This document shows, in pieces, positions 38,052-46,435 of a DNA stretch of 63,134 nt. Numbering within the stretch: the stretch's first letter is position 1; the number at the start of each line of letters is the position of its first letter. A program made the translations under genes and the position numbers. The notes under the pieces were generated by a model that was given only the letters and a program-made list of their open reading frames with translations, was not told the origin of the DNA and searched no databases. Source of the stretch: Lachnospiraceae bacterium (GTDB taxonomy: Bacteria; Bacillota; Clostridia; Lachnospirales; Lachnospiraceae); the NCBI GenBank assembly GCA_024697065.1, contig JAILGE010000040.1, positions 1 through 63,134 on the forward strand, read 5' to 3'.

Positions 38052-38840
38052 ATGAACGGATTACTTGATGAATATCCTTATCTTTATGAAACACATCTGC
38101 ATACTTGTTTTGCCAGCAAGTGTGCATCCAATACAGGGGCAGAGATGGCTAAAGCAGCGAAGGATGCGGGCTATACCGGTATTTTTGTAACCGATCACCA
38201 TTGGGGAGGGAACTGTGCCATAGACAGATCGCTTCCATGGGATAAATGGGTAGATGGTTTTTGCGCAGGTTATTATGATGCAAAAGAATGCGGCGACAAG
38301 ATAGGGCTGGATGTATTTTTCGGTTGGGAGTCAGGCTTCAGAGGAACTGAATTCCTCATATACGGGCTTACTCCCGAATGGATGAAAGAGCATCCTGAGC
38401 TTAAGTGCCCCTGGGGAGATGATCCGGATCCATCATGGGATCTTACACCCGAGAAGCAGTATAAGATCATAAAGGAAGCCGGCGGAATGGTGATACATGC
38501 CCATCCCTACAGAGAAGAGTGGTATATCCCGGAGACAAGACTTTATCCCGAGTATGTTGACGGCGTGGAGATCATTAATGCAACTCATTCAAATCCTGCG
38601 TCAAAAAGTCATAACGATCCGGGATTTGATGATAAAGCAACAGTATATGCCAATGAACATGGCCTGCCGGGAACCGCAGGATCTGATATACACAGCACAT
38701 CACTTTTCGGTGGCGGTGTTGCATTCAGGAGAAAGCTTACGTCGGCAGCGGATTATTGCAATGAAATAAAAAATGACGGCGACCGTGTTTTGACCAATGG
38801 CGTTGAATGGTTTGACAAAAAGGGGAAGAAAATTTTATGA
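38052..38840 (+). CDS. PHP-domain phosphoesterase
   Basis: 262 residues from ATG 38052 with AGAGGAAA upstream. THLHTCFASKCA provides the first His cluster; FVTDHHWGG, HAHPYREEW and SDIHST supply further metal ligands of the PHP fold, usually a tri-metal phosphoesterase. The overall layout looks like histidinol-phosphatase-like or polymerase-type PHP proteins, but the substrate cannot be told. It overlaps the next gene by four bases (ATGA). Confidence 0.8.
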   Translation: MNGLLDEYPYLYETHLHTCFASKCASNTGAEMAKAAKDAGYTGIFVTDHHWGGNCAIDRSLPWDKWVDGFCAGYYDAKECGDKIGLDVFFGWESGFRGTEFLIYGLTPEWMKEHPELKCPWGDDPDPSWDLTPEKQYKIIKEAGGMVIHAHPYREEWYIPETRLYPEYVDGVEIINATHSNPASKSHNDPGFDDKATVYANEHGLPGTAGSDIHSTSLFGGGVAFRRKLTSAADYCNEIKNDGDRVLTNGVEWFDKKGKKIL

Positions 38841-41140
38841 GGAAAAAGTATTACAGAAGTCTTTCAAGGTTTATGGGGCTCGGACTTACGGCAGTCCTCA
38901 GTCTTACTGCCTGCGGCAGATTGCCATGGGCTGAGGATACCGGGGAAGAGGAAGATGATGAAGACAGGGACGCTGAGAAGGACAGGGATAAAGACAAGGA
39001 CAAGGATAAGGATAAGGATAAAGATAAAGAAGGCACTGAATCCGGTGGAAGTGAGACCATAGTGCTCGAGAGTCCGGAACGTCCTCATCTCCTTGCCGGT
39101 ATGTTCTCCTCGGGAGATATCACAGGAGTTGTTCCTACGGATCCGTCAATAACCGTAAAACCCGAAGCAGACCTTTCGAATGTAACCAATGTAGAAGATT
39201 TTTATCTGACCGATGAGCAAAAACAGCTGCTTGCCACAAACGGTTTCTTCGTATCACCTTATGATTACAGCGGTGAGTTTTTTGAAGAATATGAAGGCAA
39301 CAGATATAATAAACGTCCGAATTTCGTAACCGTCGACTCCATGATGCACACTTATCATCTCTACTTCCTGCATCTCATGAAGAATACGGAGAAGGAATAT
39401 CTCTGCGACCTGCTTGAAGATATGAGTACTGATATTTATGAGATATCCTTAGAGCAGGCTGATGAGCTTGAGGGTACCGAATGGGAAGATGCCGCTAAGC
39501 TTAATGTGGAATTCTTCGGGGTTGGTTTATCTCTGCTGGGTGTAGAACCGAAACTTCCGGATTATGCAAAGGACGTGGTGGCAGACGAGCTGACTCTCAT
39601 AAACAATGCATCCGGTATGGTTTCCTCACCTGTACTTGGAGGAGATCCGGGAGAGGATTACACGCAATATAAGCCCAGAGGATATTATGCCGGGGATGAG
39701 CAGTTAGAGAAATACTTTAAAGCTATGATGTGGTATGGAAGAAGCAACTTCGCTGCAGACGATGAAGAAAAGCTGAAATCCTCGATCCTTATGTGTCTTG
39801 CGATGAATGAAGGCGCATCCGAAAAATGGGGAAGGATGTATGAGATCACATCATTCTTTGCCGGTGAAAGTGACGATCTGTCATATATAGATTATATGCC
39901 GGCGATAGCGGAAGCTTTCGGCGAAGAGACAGATCTTGAGACCATAGCGGAAGATGAAGACGGTCTCGATGATTTTAAAGATCTTGTGGAAGATATGAGA
40001 GGTCCCGTGATAAATTCCGTTCCCATGTGGGATGACGGAGGTGCTACAGATAAGGCTGAAGTGAATAAGGGATTCAGATTCATGGGTCAGCGTTATTCCG
40101 TTGACGGCGAGATCTTTTCAATGCTCATCTACAGTAAAACAGGTGAGAATGCGAATGGCGATAAGAGGATGCTTCCGGATGCGCTGGACGTGGCTGCGGG
40201 TCTTGGCTCCGACAGAGCTTTAGAGATACTTGAACAGCAGGGAGATACTGAGTTCGATTCTTACGAGAGCAATATGGAAACCCTGAGAAATGGCTTTAAT
40301 GAAGCTCCCGACGAATTCTGGGAAGGCTCCCTTTCTCTTGCATGGGTAAGGACCATAAAACCGCTGCTTAAAGAAAAAGATGATTCATATCCCTTCTTCA
40401 TGACCACAGAAGCATGGCAGACCAGGAGTGTGGAAGGCTTCCTTGCAAGCTGGACAGAGCTTAAGCATGATACCGTTCTCTATGCAAAGCAGGTGATCGC
40501 TGAGATGGGTGGTGACGATCCCGAGGATAAGGATGACAGAGGATATGTAGAACCGGAGGTTGAGGTTTACAGAGGCCTTGAAGCCATGATAACGAGAACG
40601 GGCGAAGGACTTGATGCTTATGGATGTATCTCCGATGACGATAAGGAAAATCTGGAACAGCTGGCAGAACTTGCAGGACAGCTTGCTGTAATATCCGAGA
40701 AGGAGCTTACAGGAGAAACCGTAACTGATGATGAGTATGAACTGATCAGGTCATACGGAGGAAGTATCGAGCATTTCTGGTATGACGCGGTAAAGGAAGA
40801 TGAAACAGGTTATGTCTCACCTCAGGAGCATCCTGCAGCTCTTGTAACGGATGTCGCTACAGGCCAGGGATCAGTACTTGAATGCGGTAACGGAAATGCG
40901 GGATGGGTCGCAGTACTGGTACCGGTAGACGGAGAACTCAGGATAGCTACCGGATCGGTATTCTCCTTCTATGAATTTGAGTGGCCCTCAGAAGACCGCC
41001 TCACTGATGATGAATGGTGCAAGGGTATGGGATATCAGAATTCATTCTCGGAAGACGGATCCTATATTAAGACCGAGCCTCTCGGTATAGAAAAGCCTGA
41101 ATGGACTACGGATTACAGATACAGTGTCACGAATGACTGA
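38837..41140 (+). CDS. DUF3160 lipoprotein with Asp-Lys repeat linker
   Basis: 767 residues. The signal peptide ends in a lipobox (LSLTACG), so it is lipidated. An acidic stretch and then alternating Asp-Lys pairs (bases ~38974-39027) form a charged tether. The body contains the DUF3160 hallmarks FYLTDEQKQLLATNGFFV, NFVTVDSMMHTYHLYF and later WGRMYEITSFFAG. It is an all-helical, cell-surface domain of unknown function. Translationally coupled to the PHP gene upstream and to CapA downstream. Confidence 0.85.
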   Translation: MRKKYYRSLSRFMGLGLTAVLSLTACGRLPWAEDTGEEEDDEDRDAEKDRDKDKDKDKDKDKDKEGTESGGSETIVLESPERPHLLAGMFSSGDITGVVPTDPSITVKPEADLSNVTNVEDFYLTDEQKQLLATNGFFVSPYDYSGEFFEEYEGNRYNKRPNFVTVDSMMHTYHLYFLHLMKNTEKEYLCDLLEDMSTDIYEISLEQADELEGTEWEDAAKLNVEFFGVGLSLLGVEPKLPDYAKDVVADELTLINNASGMVSSPVLGGDPGEDYTQYKPRGYYAGDEQLEKYFKAMMWYGRSNFAADDEEKLKSSILMCLAMNEGASEKWGRMYEITSFFAGESDDLSYIDYMPAIAEAFGEETDLETIAEDEDGLDDFKDLVEDMRGPVINSVPMWDDGGATDKAEVNKGFRFMGQRYSVDGEIFSMLIYSKTGENANGDKRMLPDALDVAAGLGSDRALEILEQQGDTEFDSYESNMETLRNGFNEAPDEFWEGSLSLAWVRTIKPLLKEKDDSYPFFMTTEAWQTRSVEGFLASWTELKHDTVLYAKQVIAEMGGDDPEDKDDRGYVEPEVEVYRGLEAMITRTGEGLDAYGCISDDDKENLEQLAELAGQLAVISEKELTGETVTDDEYELIRSYGGSIEHFWYDAVKEDETGYVSPQEHPAALVTDVATGQGSVLECGNGNAGWVAVLVPVDGELRIATGSVFSFYEFEWPSEDRLTDDEWCKGMGYQNSFSEDGSYIKTEPLGIEKPEWTTDYRYSVTND

Positions 41141-42905
41141 CAAAAGAAAAAAGAATCTGATGCTGCTCACGGCACTAGCTGCCGGAGCGGCATTTTTTGC
41201 GTCTGTGATACCTGTCGTGACAGATGATGGAAGGGGCGTGACCGCATTAAAGGGAGCTTCCGAAAATGTGACAGTATCATCAAATGGATCTTTTTCGGGA
41301 GAAGCGTCTGATTCAACCGCTGCCGTTGGCAATGACGGTAGTGTGATTTCAGATGAAGAAGGCAGCAGCGGATGGGATCCGGAGGTTTTATCCCGGACAG
41401 AACATAAAGAAGCTGATGCTTTCGATGCACACATTTCTTTAAATGATAAAAAGCTGCTCATCACTTCAAAGGATGGAAGCACCCTCTGGGAATCAGATGC
41501 GGACTGGCAGATTCAGGACTTTATCCTGTGTGATATTGATAAAGACGGAGAGCAGGAGCTTTTGCTCCTTGCCTGGAGGCATGGGAATTTTGGAGAGCAT
41601 AAACCCTTTTTTGTTGAAGAAAATAATAACGACCTGAGTCAGCATATATTTATATTTTCAAAGAGGAATGATAACACCGGAGAGGCAAAGGAAGCTAATG
41701 GCGAAGGAGAAGAAGGTGAACTGTTCCTCAGATCTGAATGGATGTCATCAGCGATGCATGATATCGTATCGGACTGGACATATTCGGAAGCCGATGGGCT
41801 TGAGCTGACACTTGCTTCTGACGGAAGTGTTATGCATTATGCTTGGCAGGGATGGGGCCTTAAGGAAATGATACCGGAAGTAAAGCGTGTTAAGTTCATT
41901 GCTTTCGGAGATGTGATCGCACATGAGCAGATATGGCGATATGCGACAGAAGGGACAGATACAACGGATACGGGTGTTTCTGCGGATCCGGTAAAAGAGG
42001 ATTATGGTTTTCTCTTTGAGAATGTTAAGTACAGGATAGAAGAAGCGGATATCGCTGCCATAGTTCAGGAGACACCCTTTGCTGCAGCAGGAGAGCCCTA
42101 TAGAGAATTCCCTGATTTTGCCTCTCCTTCGGGATTGGCAGATGCTGAGATCGGTGCAGGCTTTGATGTGATCGCCTGCGCCACCAATCATACGCTTGAT
42201 GAGGGCGCAGAGGGGATAGGCAGGATGCTTGATACCTACGGGAAATTTCAGGATATTACGGTACTTGGAATAGGAGAAGATATCGCGAATCCCGAAGATC
42301 AGGTGAAGATAATCGAAAGCAACGGTATCAGGATCGCATTGGTGGATTATACATATGGAACAAACGGGAAGGAGATCCCTCCTGACACCGCTTATACTGT
42401 GGATACATTACATGATGAAGATGGTATAACAGCTGATCTTGACTATGCTGATGAAAATGCGGACGTTACCATAGTCTTTGTTCACTGGGGAAATGAATAC
42501 GAAAAAGAGATAAGTGATGAACAGTTAAAATGGACTGAAGTTTTTTATGAGTGTGGCGCAGATGCCGTGATAGGTTCGCATCCCCATGTGCTTCAGCCCT
42601 TTGAAATGTATGAAGGCGAGATGCCGGTATTTTATTCTCTTGGAAATTTCGTGTCGGGACAGGATAAGCCGGAGACGGTACTTGGAGGAATGGCATCTTT
42701 TACGATAGAATACGACAGGTTTAACGGTGTGCGCATTATTGAGGCTGAGCTTGAGCCTGTCATAACACATCAGGAAGCAAGAGGTATATATACAACATAT
42801 TTCCTGCGGGATTATGATATCGATCTTGCTGACAGACACAGACTTGATGTGGATATCCCCGGTATGTGGAGGATGTATGACGATCATATCTCGTTGACTG
42901 AATAA
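41133..42905 (+). CDS. CapA-family (PGA_cap) metallophosphatase-like protein
   Basis: About 590 residues, overlapping the DUF3160 stop by eight bases; GTG 41124 is an alternative start. An N-terminal membrane anchor or signal (LMLLTALAAGAAFFASVIPV) is followed by a Ser-rich region, a domain with an FG-GAP-like motif (CDIDKDGEQELLLLAWRHG), then the CapA domain: IAFGDVIAHEQ, ACATNHTLDEGAEG, and VHWGNEYEKEISDEQ with GADAVIGSHPHVLQPFE and FYSLGNFVSGQ. CapA proteins act in poly-gamma-glutamate or surface-polymer assembly; no capBC genes are here, so the substrate is open. Confidence 0.85.
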   Translation: MTDKRKKNLMLLTALAAGAAFFASVIPVVTDDGRGVTALKGASENVTVSSNGSFSGEASDSTAAVGNDGSVISDEEGSSGWDPEVLSRTEHKEADAFDAHISLNDKKLLITSKDGSTLWESDADWQIQDFILCDIDKDGEQELLLLAWRHGNFGEHKPFFVEENNNDLSQHIFIFSKRNDNTGEAKEANGEGEEGELFLRSEWMSSAMHDIVSDWTYSEADGLELTLASDGSVMHYAWQGWGLKEMIPEVKRVKFIAFGDVIAHEQIWRYATEGTDTTDTGVSADPVKEDYGFLFENVKYRIEEADIAAIVQETPFAAAGEPYREFPDFASPSGLADAEIGAGFDVIACATNHTLDEGAEGIGRMLDTYGKFQDITVLGIGEDIANPEDQVKIIESNGIRIALVDYTYGTNGKEIPPDTAYTVDTLHDEDGITADLDYADENADVTIVFVHWGNEYEKEISDEQLKWTEVFYECGADAVIGSHPHVLQPFEMYEGEMPVFYSLGNFVSGQDKPETVLGGMASFTIEYDRFNGVRIIEAELEPVITHQEARGIYTTYFLRDYDIDLADRHRLDVDIPGMWRMYDDHISLTE

Positions 42906-42941
42906 ATGAGCAGGTGACAATATTCTCGGAGAGTTAACAAA

Positions 42942-43574
42942 ATGGATCTATTATTTTTTATAAACAGTTGTATGTTAGGCGTGGGACTTGCGATGGATGC
43001 TTTCTCGGTTTCGATCGCGGACGGGCTTTCGGATCCTGTGATGAAGAAGCACAGGATGATAGGCATTGCGGGAACATTTGCATTGTTCCAGTTCATGATG
43101 CCGATGATAGGATGGCTTTGCATTCACAAGATAGCAGAGCGATTTGAAGCTTTTCGCGTATTCATTCCCTGGATCGCACTCGCGCTTCTTGCTTATATCG
43201 GTATCGGTATGATCAGGGAAGGCATCGCAGAGAAGAAGAAGGGCACTGACAAAGACGCAGGGCCCGGGGCTGAATCCGATACCGGGACGGATTACAAGAA
43301 CAGAAAGGGAAAGCTTTCGATTAAGAATCTGATGATCCAGGGCATCGCCACATCTATAGATGCCATGTCCGTTGGCTTTGCGATAGCTGAGTACCAGGTG
43401 GTGGAAGCGCTTGCCTGCTCACTGATAATCTTTGCCTTGACATTTGTGATATGCATTGCAGGGCTTATCTTCGGAAAGCGCTTTGGAGAGAAACTTGCCG
43501 AGAATGCAACCATCGGAGGCGGTATCATACTCATCGCTATAGGATTAGAGATACTGATCAAAGCACTTATATAA
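42942..43574 (+). CDS. mntP: Manganese efflux pump MntP
   Basis: 210 residues with six predicted membrane helices in two related halves: GVGLAMDAFSVSIADGL and GIATSIDAMSVGFAIAEY carry the conserved Asp residues thought to move Mn2+. The central charged loop (KKKGTDKDAGPGAESDTGTD) is longer than in E. coli. There is no room for, and no sign of, a yybP-ykoY manganese riboswitch in the 36 bases upstream; it may be co-transcribed with capA. Confidence 0.92.
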   Translation: MDLLFFINSCMLGVGLAMDAFSVSIADGLSDPVMKKHRMIGIAGTFALFQFMMPMIGWLCIHKIAERFEAFRVFIPWIALALLAYIGIGMIREGIAEKKKGTDKDAGPGAESDTGTDYKNRKGKLSIKNLMIQGIATSIDAMSVGFAIAEYQVVEALACSLIIFALTFVICIAGLIFGKRFGEKLAENATIGGGIILIAIGLEILIKALI

Positions 43575-43583
43575 AACCTGTTA

Positions 43584-43599
43584 TAAATCTGTTATAAAA
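43584..43599 (+). repeat. 16-bp direct repeat, left flank of hipBA
   Basis: TAAATCTGTTATAAAA, identical to 45270-45285. It lies ten bases after the mntP stop, and the 11-bp CTGTTATAAA-type core is itself doubled here (from 43578). The two copies bracket the hipBA module exactly, which suggests a target-site duplication or attachment-site pair. Confidence 0.6.
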
Positions 43600-43623
43600 T
43601 AGGAGGTCTCTTTTCCGTAATGA

Positions 43624-43652
43624 TTGTAATTATAAACTTCACACGGTATAAT
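43624..43652 (+). promoter_or_regulatory. hipBA promoter
   Basis: TTGTAA (43624-43629), 17-bp spacer, TATAAT (43647-43652). The -10 is part of a palindrome and the -35 is part of a matching half-site. Confidence 0.7.
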
Positions 43653-43674
43653 GATTGTAAATACAAGCATTATA
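43647..43674 (+). promoter_or_regulatory. Probable HipB operator palindrome
   Basis: ATAATGATTGTA / TACAAGCATTAT is an inverted repeat with 11 of 12 paired bases around an AA centre, extended by one more T/A pair. The half-site TAATGATTGTAA recurs at 43618-43629, 31 bp upstream, covering the -35. HipB-type repressors bind such palindromes at their own promoter. Confidence 0.6.
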
Positions 43675-43698
43675 ATTTCCAAAAAACGGAGATATAAA

Positions 43699-44019
43699 AT
43701 GGGAAGGAATAAAGCTCTTTTATTACCAAAAACAGCTAAGAAGTTACAGACAGTTGGGAATCAGATTAAATATGCACGATTAAGAAGAGGCTGGACGGCA
43801 CAGGAGATTGCGGAAAAAGCAGCCGTAGGACGATCAACAATAACTCAGATTGAAAAGGGCTCTCCGTCTGTATCTATGGGGATGTATCTTGCCGTATTAA
43901 ATGTACTTGGATTGGAAGATGACATACTTTTACTGGCTCGCGATGATGTAATGGGTAGGACCTATCAGGATCTGAACTTAAAGATACCAAGGAGGTCGCG
44001 AAAGAATGGACCGGAATAA
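43699..44019 (+). CDS. hipB: HipB-like helix-turn-helix antitoxin
   Basis: 106 residues from ATG 43699 (GGAG nearby). The XRE-type helix-turn-helix is visible: TVGNQIKYARLRRGWTAQ, EIAEKAAVGRSTITQIEKGS. It should dimerise, bind the palindrome upstream and neutralise the downstream HipA. It ends 14 bases inside hipA, the standard antitoxin-first overlap. AT-rich codon use sets it apart from the genes on either side. Confidence 0.85.
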   Translation: MGRNKALLLPKTAKKLQTVGNQIKYARLRRGWTAQEIAEKAAVGRSTITQIEKGSPSVSMGMYLAVLNVLGLEDDILLLARDDVMGRTYQDLNLKIPRRSRKNGPE

Positions 44020-45265
44020 AATATTGGTGTATGCCGGGTGGGAAGAAAATAAAATAATAGGAACCATATTCAGCGATATGTTAAATGGCATAGAAGTAGT
44101 ATCTTTTGCTTTTGATCATAACTGGATTCAAGAACATCCACATCTTATTCTTGATCCGACTTTTGAGCAATCACCGTATAGATTTTATTCAAAAGATCGG
44201 TTGCTTTTTGGTGCCTTTCAAGATTCGTGCCCGGATAGATGGGGAAGAAAACTAATTGATCGTCGCGAATCTTTGTATGCAGAAAAAGAGGGGCGAAGAC
44301 CACGGAAGTTCACAGAAACAGAATACTTGCTTCGATTACAAGATGAGACTCGAAGTGGTGCTTTTCGGTTCAAAACAAAGGAACAGGGGGAGTATTTAGG
44401 AAATTATGATCTAAGCGTCCCACCGATATCATCGATACGCGAATTGGAGCAAGTATCTTTGGGATACGAGAAAGGAAGTAATGAACGATGGGTAGAGCAA
44501 TTGGTTGTTCCGGGATCTTCACTTGGTGGTGCTCGCCCTAAGGCAAACGTAAGGGATGTAGATGGAACACTTTGGATCGCTAAGTTTCCATCAAGATTTG
44601 ATGATTATGATATGGGTGCCTGGGAAAAAGTGGCTCATGATATAGCGAAAGCGTGCCGTATTGTCGTACCGGAGTCAAAGCTATATCGTTATAGCGATCT
44701 GGGTAGCACTTTTCTTGTAAAACGATTCGACAGAATGTATGATCCTTCGGGGGTGGAGCAAAGAATTCACTTTGCTTCAGCAATGACAATGCTTGGTATG
44801 CGGGACGGAAATACAGACGGGGTTGGTTTTTTGGATTTGGTTGATGTAGTCGAAAAGTTCACGTCAAATACGGATAGAGAGTTAGAAACTCTATTCAGGA
44901 GAGTGATTTTTGATATAGCAATATCAAATCAGGATAATCATCTTCGAAACCATGGTTTCTTATTAATGAAGAATAAATGGACTTTGTCGCCTTCCTATGA
45001 TCTTAATCCCGTATATAATGCGGATTATCTGTCGATGAATATCGATATGGATGATGGCAGAAGATCTTTTGATAAAGCCTTGTCAACCGCTTCGTTTTAT
45101 CATCTTACGAACGAAAAAGCTCAGGATATAGTTAGAGAGGTATCTGAAATTGTTACCGAGTCATGGCGAAAATTGGCTACGAAATATGGCATATCCGAAG
45201 CGGAGAAACGACGAATGTCTCCGGCGTTTGATTTAGCCAAACAACAAGTTAAGGCATATATATAG
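44006..45265 (+). CDS. hipA: HipA-family serine/threonine kinase toxin
   Basis: 419 residues. N-terminal HipA_N-like beta domain, then the kinase body: PGSSLGGARPKANV (P-loop-like ATP region), WIAKFPSRFDD (nucleotide-binding Lys), FLVKRFDR, and the catalytic loop ISNQDNHLRNHGF with Asp310, followed by SPSYDLNPVYN (metal-binding Asp). All active-site residues are present, so the toxin should be functional. Classical HipA phosphorylates glutamyl-tRNA synthetase and induces dormancy; relatives hit other targets. CGA arginine codons and low GC suggest transfer. Confidence 0.88.
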   Translation: MDRNKILVYAGWEENKIIGTIFSDMLNGIEVVSFAFDHNWIQEHPHLILDPTFEQSPYRFYSKDRLLFGAFQDSCPDRWGRKLIDRRESLYAEKEGRRPRKFTETEYLLRLQDETRSGAFRFKTKEQGEYLGNYDLSVPPISSIRELEQVSLGYEKGSNERWVEQLVVPGSSLGGARPKANVRDVDGTLWIAKFPSRFDDYDMGAWEKVAHDIAKACRIVVPESKLYRYSDLGSTFLVKRFDRMYDPSGVEQRIHFASAMTMLGMRDGNTDGVGFLDLVDVVEKFTSNTDRELETLFRRVIFDIAISNQDNHLRNHGFLLMKNKWTLSPSYDLNPVYNADYLSMNIDMDDGRRSFDKALSTASFYHLTNEKAQDIVREVSEIVTESWRKLATKYGISEAEKRRMSPAFDLAKQQVKAYI

Positions 45266-45269
45266 ATTT

Positions 45270-45285
45270 TAAATCTGTTATAAAA
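45270..45285 (+). repeat. 16-bp direct repeat, right flank of hipBA
   Basis: TAAATCTGTTATAAAA, identical to 43584-43599, beginning five bases after the hipA stop. Confidence 0.6.
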
Positions 45286-45294
45286 ATTCGGCAG

Positions 45295-45323
45295 TTGTCA
45301 ACTATCGCCAATTGTCTTAAAAT
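45295..45323 (+). promoter_or_regulatory. Promoter of the pentanucleotide-repeat mini-gene
   Basis: TTGTCA (45295-45300), 17-bp spacer, TAAAAT (45318-45323). The -35 sits in the inverted repeat AGTTG-T-CAACT. It is 25 bases before a small frame with its own ribosome binding site. Confidence 0.65.
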
Positions 45324-45347
45324 ATGACGTGGCAAAGGTGAGAACCC

Positions 45348-45497
45348 ATGATTTTTGAAAATAAAAAAGAATTGACAGCTGGAGAAAAGAACGGTAGCGT
45401 TGTCATGACATGTCATGTCATGTCATGTCATGTCATGTCATGTCATGTCATGTCATGTCATGTCATGTCATGTCATGTCATGGTGACATCTGCGTAA
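45348..45497 (+). CDS. Putative repeat peptide (49 aa) with Cys-His-Val-Met-Ser units, likely phase-variable
   Basis: ATG 45348 follows AAAGGTGAG at a normal distance. The peptide starts MIFENKKELTAGEKNGSVV, then MT, four CHVMS units, CHVM and a final VTSA. The DNA of the repeats is a (TGTCA)n tract, so each gain or loss of a unit shifts the frame: with one more unit the frame closes at 45484-45486; with one fewer (or two more) it continues to 45541 and ends GDICVNILNSVVHTGNYPL. Five Cys, five His and five repeat Met residues would suit metal binding, but this is inference. Promoter, ribosome binding site and terminator make a complete small unit. Expression is untested; it may also be a non-coding repeat. 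Confidence 0.4.
   Translation: MIFENKKELTAGEKNGSVVMTCHVMSCHVMSCHVMSCHVMSCHVMVTSA
45411..45480 (+). repeat. (TGTCA)14 pentanucleotide tract
   Basis: Fourteen perfect copies of TGTCA without interruption, preceded by the palindrome TGTCATGACA (45401-45410) and followed by TGGTGACA. Perfect short tandem repeats of this length are rare in bacterial chromosomes and prone to slipped-strand change. Confidence 0.98.
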
Positions 45498-45526
45498 ATA
45501 TTCTTAACAGTGTAGTTCATACAGGA

Positions 45527-45560
45527 AACTATCCTCTGTAAGGCAGGGGATGGTTTTTTT
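45527..45560 (+). terminator. Intrinsic terminator of the mini-gene
   Basis: AACTATCCTC (45527-45536) pairs with GGGGATGGTT (45546-45555, two G-U pairs) around a 9-base loop, followed by T8. After it, 45561-45664 holds no gene; GAAAGGAAGG near 45646 is the binding site for the next gene. Confidence 0.8.
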
Positions 45561-45664
45561 GTGTGCAGATCAATGGGGGCACGATTACGGCAACCGAAGC
45601 CATAAAGGGTATCGGACAATAATTTTACAACCGGAGAAAGAGACGAAAGGAAGGAAAATTAACA

Positions 45665-46429
45665 GTGAGCAAAGATAATTCGGGTGCGCCACAGGGAACA
45701 AACGGAGGGATGGAAAATATTCCGACAAATCCCGGAGTGAGCATGCTCCAACAATTTGAGGCTATTCCAATGAGTCAGAGGCCTGATGAGAAGATGACAG
45801 CGGACAAAGTCAAGGCACTGGCAAATCTGGTCGGACCGCTGGACGAGGCCGTGACACTTGAGGCTCAGCGGGCGGAGCATGAGGCAAATCAAAAGCTAAA
45901 GGCGAGCATTATACCGACGATTATCGGAGGCATAATGGCTGTATCATCGCTCATTTTAGTACCTATGGGGGAAGAAGCGGCTGCCAACCTTGGTGAGTCA
46001 TGCGGGATTATATTTGGGGCATTTCTGATTTTGCTTGTTGGTGGCGGAGCATTGGCGATTAAGAGCCTCAGCAATTATATAAAGAAAACATCAAGACGAA
46101 AAAAAGCTGAAAGGGAGCTTCCGCGGATTTATGACCGTCTGATTCAGCTGAAGACGAGTGTGGACTGGCAGCCTATTGCGATTATTCCTCCCGGATATAG
46201 AAATGTAGATGCTCTTTCATTTATCTGCGTGGCATTTATCAATGGCAGGGCGACAACCATACAGGAAGCTGTAAATCTGTATGAACAGGAGCTGTATAAT
46301 CTTAAAATGCAGAGAATGGCAGCTGCAACGCTGCGTGCTGCAGAGGAAGCAAGAGTAGCTGCAAATAAAGCAGCTGTATCATCAGCAATTTCAGCAGGAT
46401 TCAGCATGCTGGATTTCTTCTTTGGATAA
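45665..46429 (+). CDS. Two-helix membrane protein, unknown
   Basis: 254 residues from GTG 45665. The N-terminal ~80 residues are hydrophilic and Gln/Glu-rich, two membrane helices follow (IIPTIIGGIMAVSSLILVP and CGIIFGAFLILLVGGGALAI), then a basic loop, and a C-terminal domain with DRLIQLKTSVDWQPIAIIPP and GYRNVDALSFICVAFINGRA. It ends in an Ala-rich helix. I recognise no named family. It starts a short set with the DUF2752 gene six bases downstream, so the two may work together in the membrane. Confidence 0.7.
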   Translation: MSKDNSGAPQGTNGGMENIPTNPGVSMLQQFEAIPMSQRPDEKMTADKVKALANLVGPLDEAVTLEAQRAEHEANQKLKASIIPTIIGGIMAVSSLILVPMGEEAAANLGESCGIIFGAFLILLVGGGALAIKSLSNYIKKTSRRKKAERELPRIYDRLIQLKTSVDWQPIAIIPPGYRNVDALSFICVAFINGRATTIQEAVNLYEQELYNLKMQRMAAATLRAAEEARVAANKAAVSSAISAGFSMLDFFFG

Positions 46430-46435
46430 ACTAAT

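Noticed and set aside
38851-39088. Ser-Leu repeat frames on the minus strand
   Set aside because: Complement of the Asp-Lys linker of the DUF3160 lipoprotein.
42906-42941. Manganese riboswitch before mntP
   Set aside because: Only 36 bases separate it from capA, too short for yybP-ykoY, and no such motif is visible.
45401-45490. TGTCA tract as a CRISPR array
   Set aside because: Units are five bases with no spacers; no cas genes in the window.
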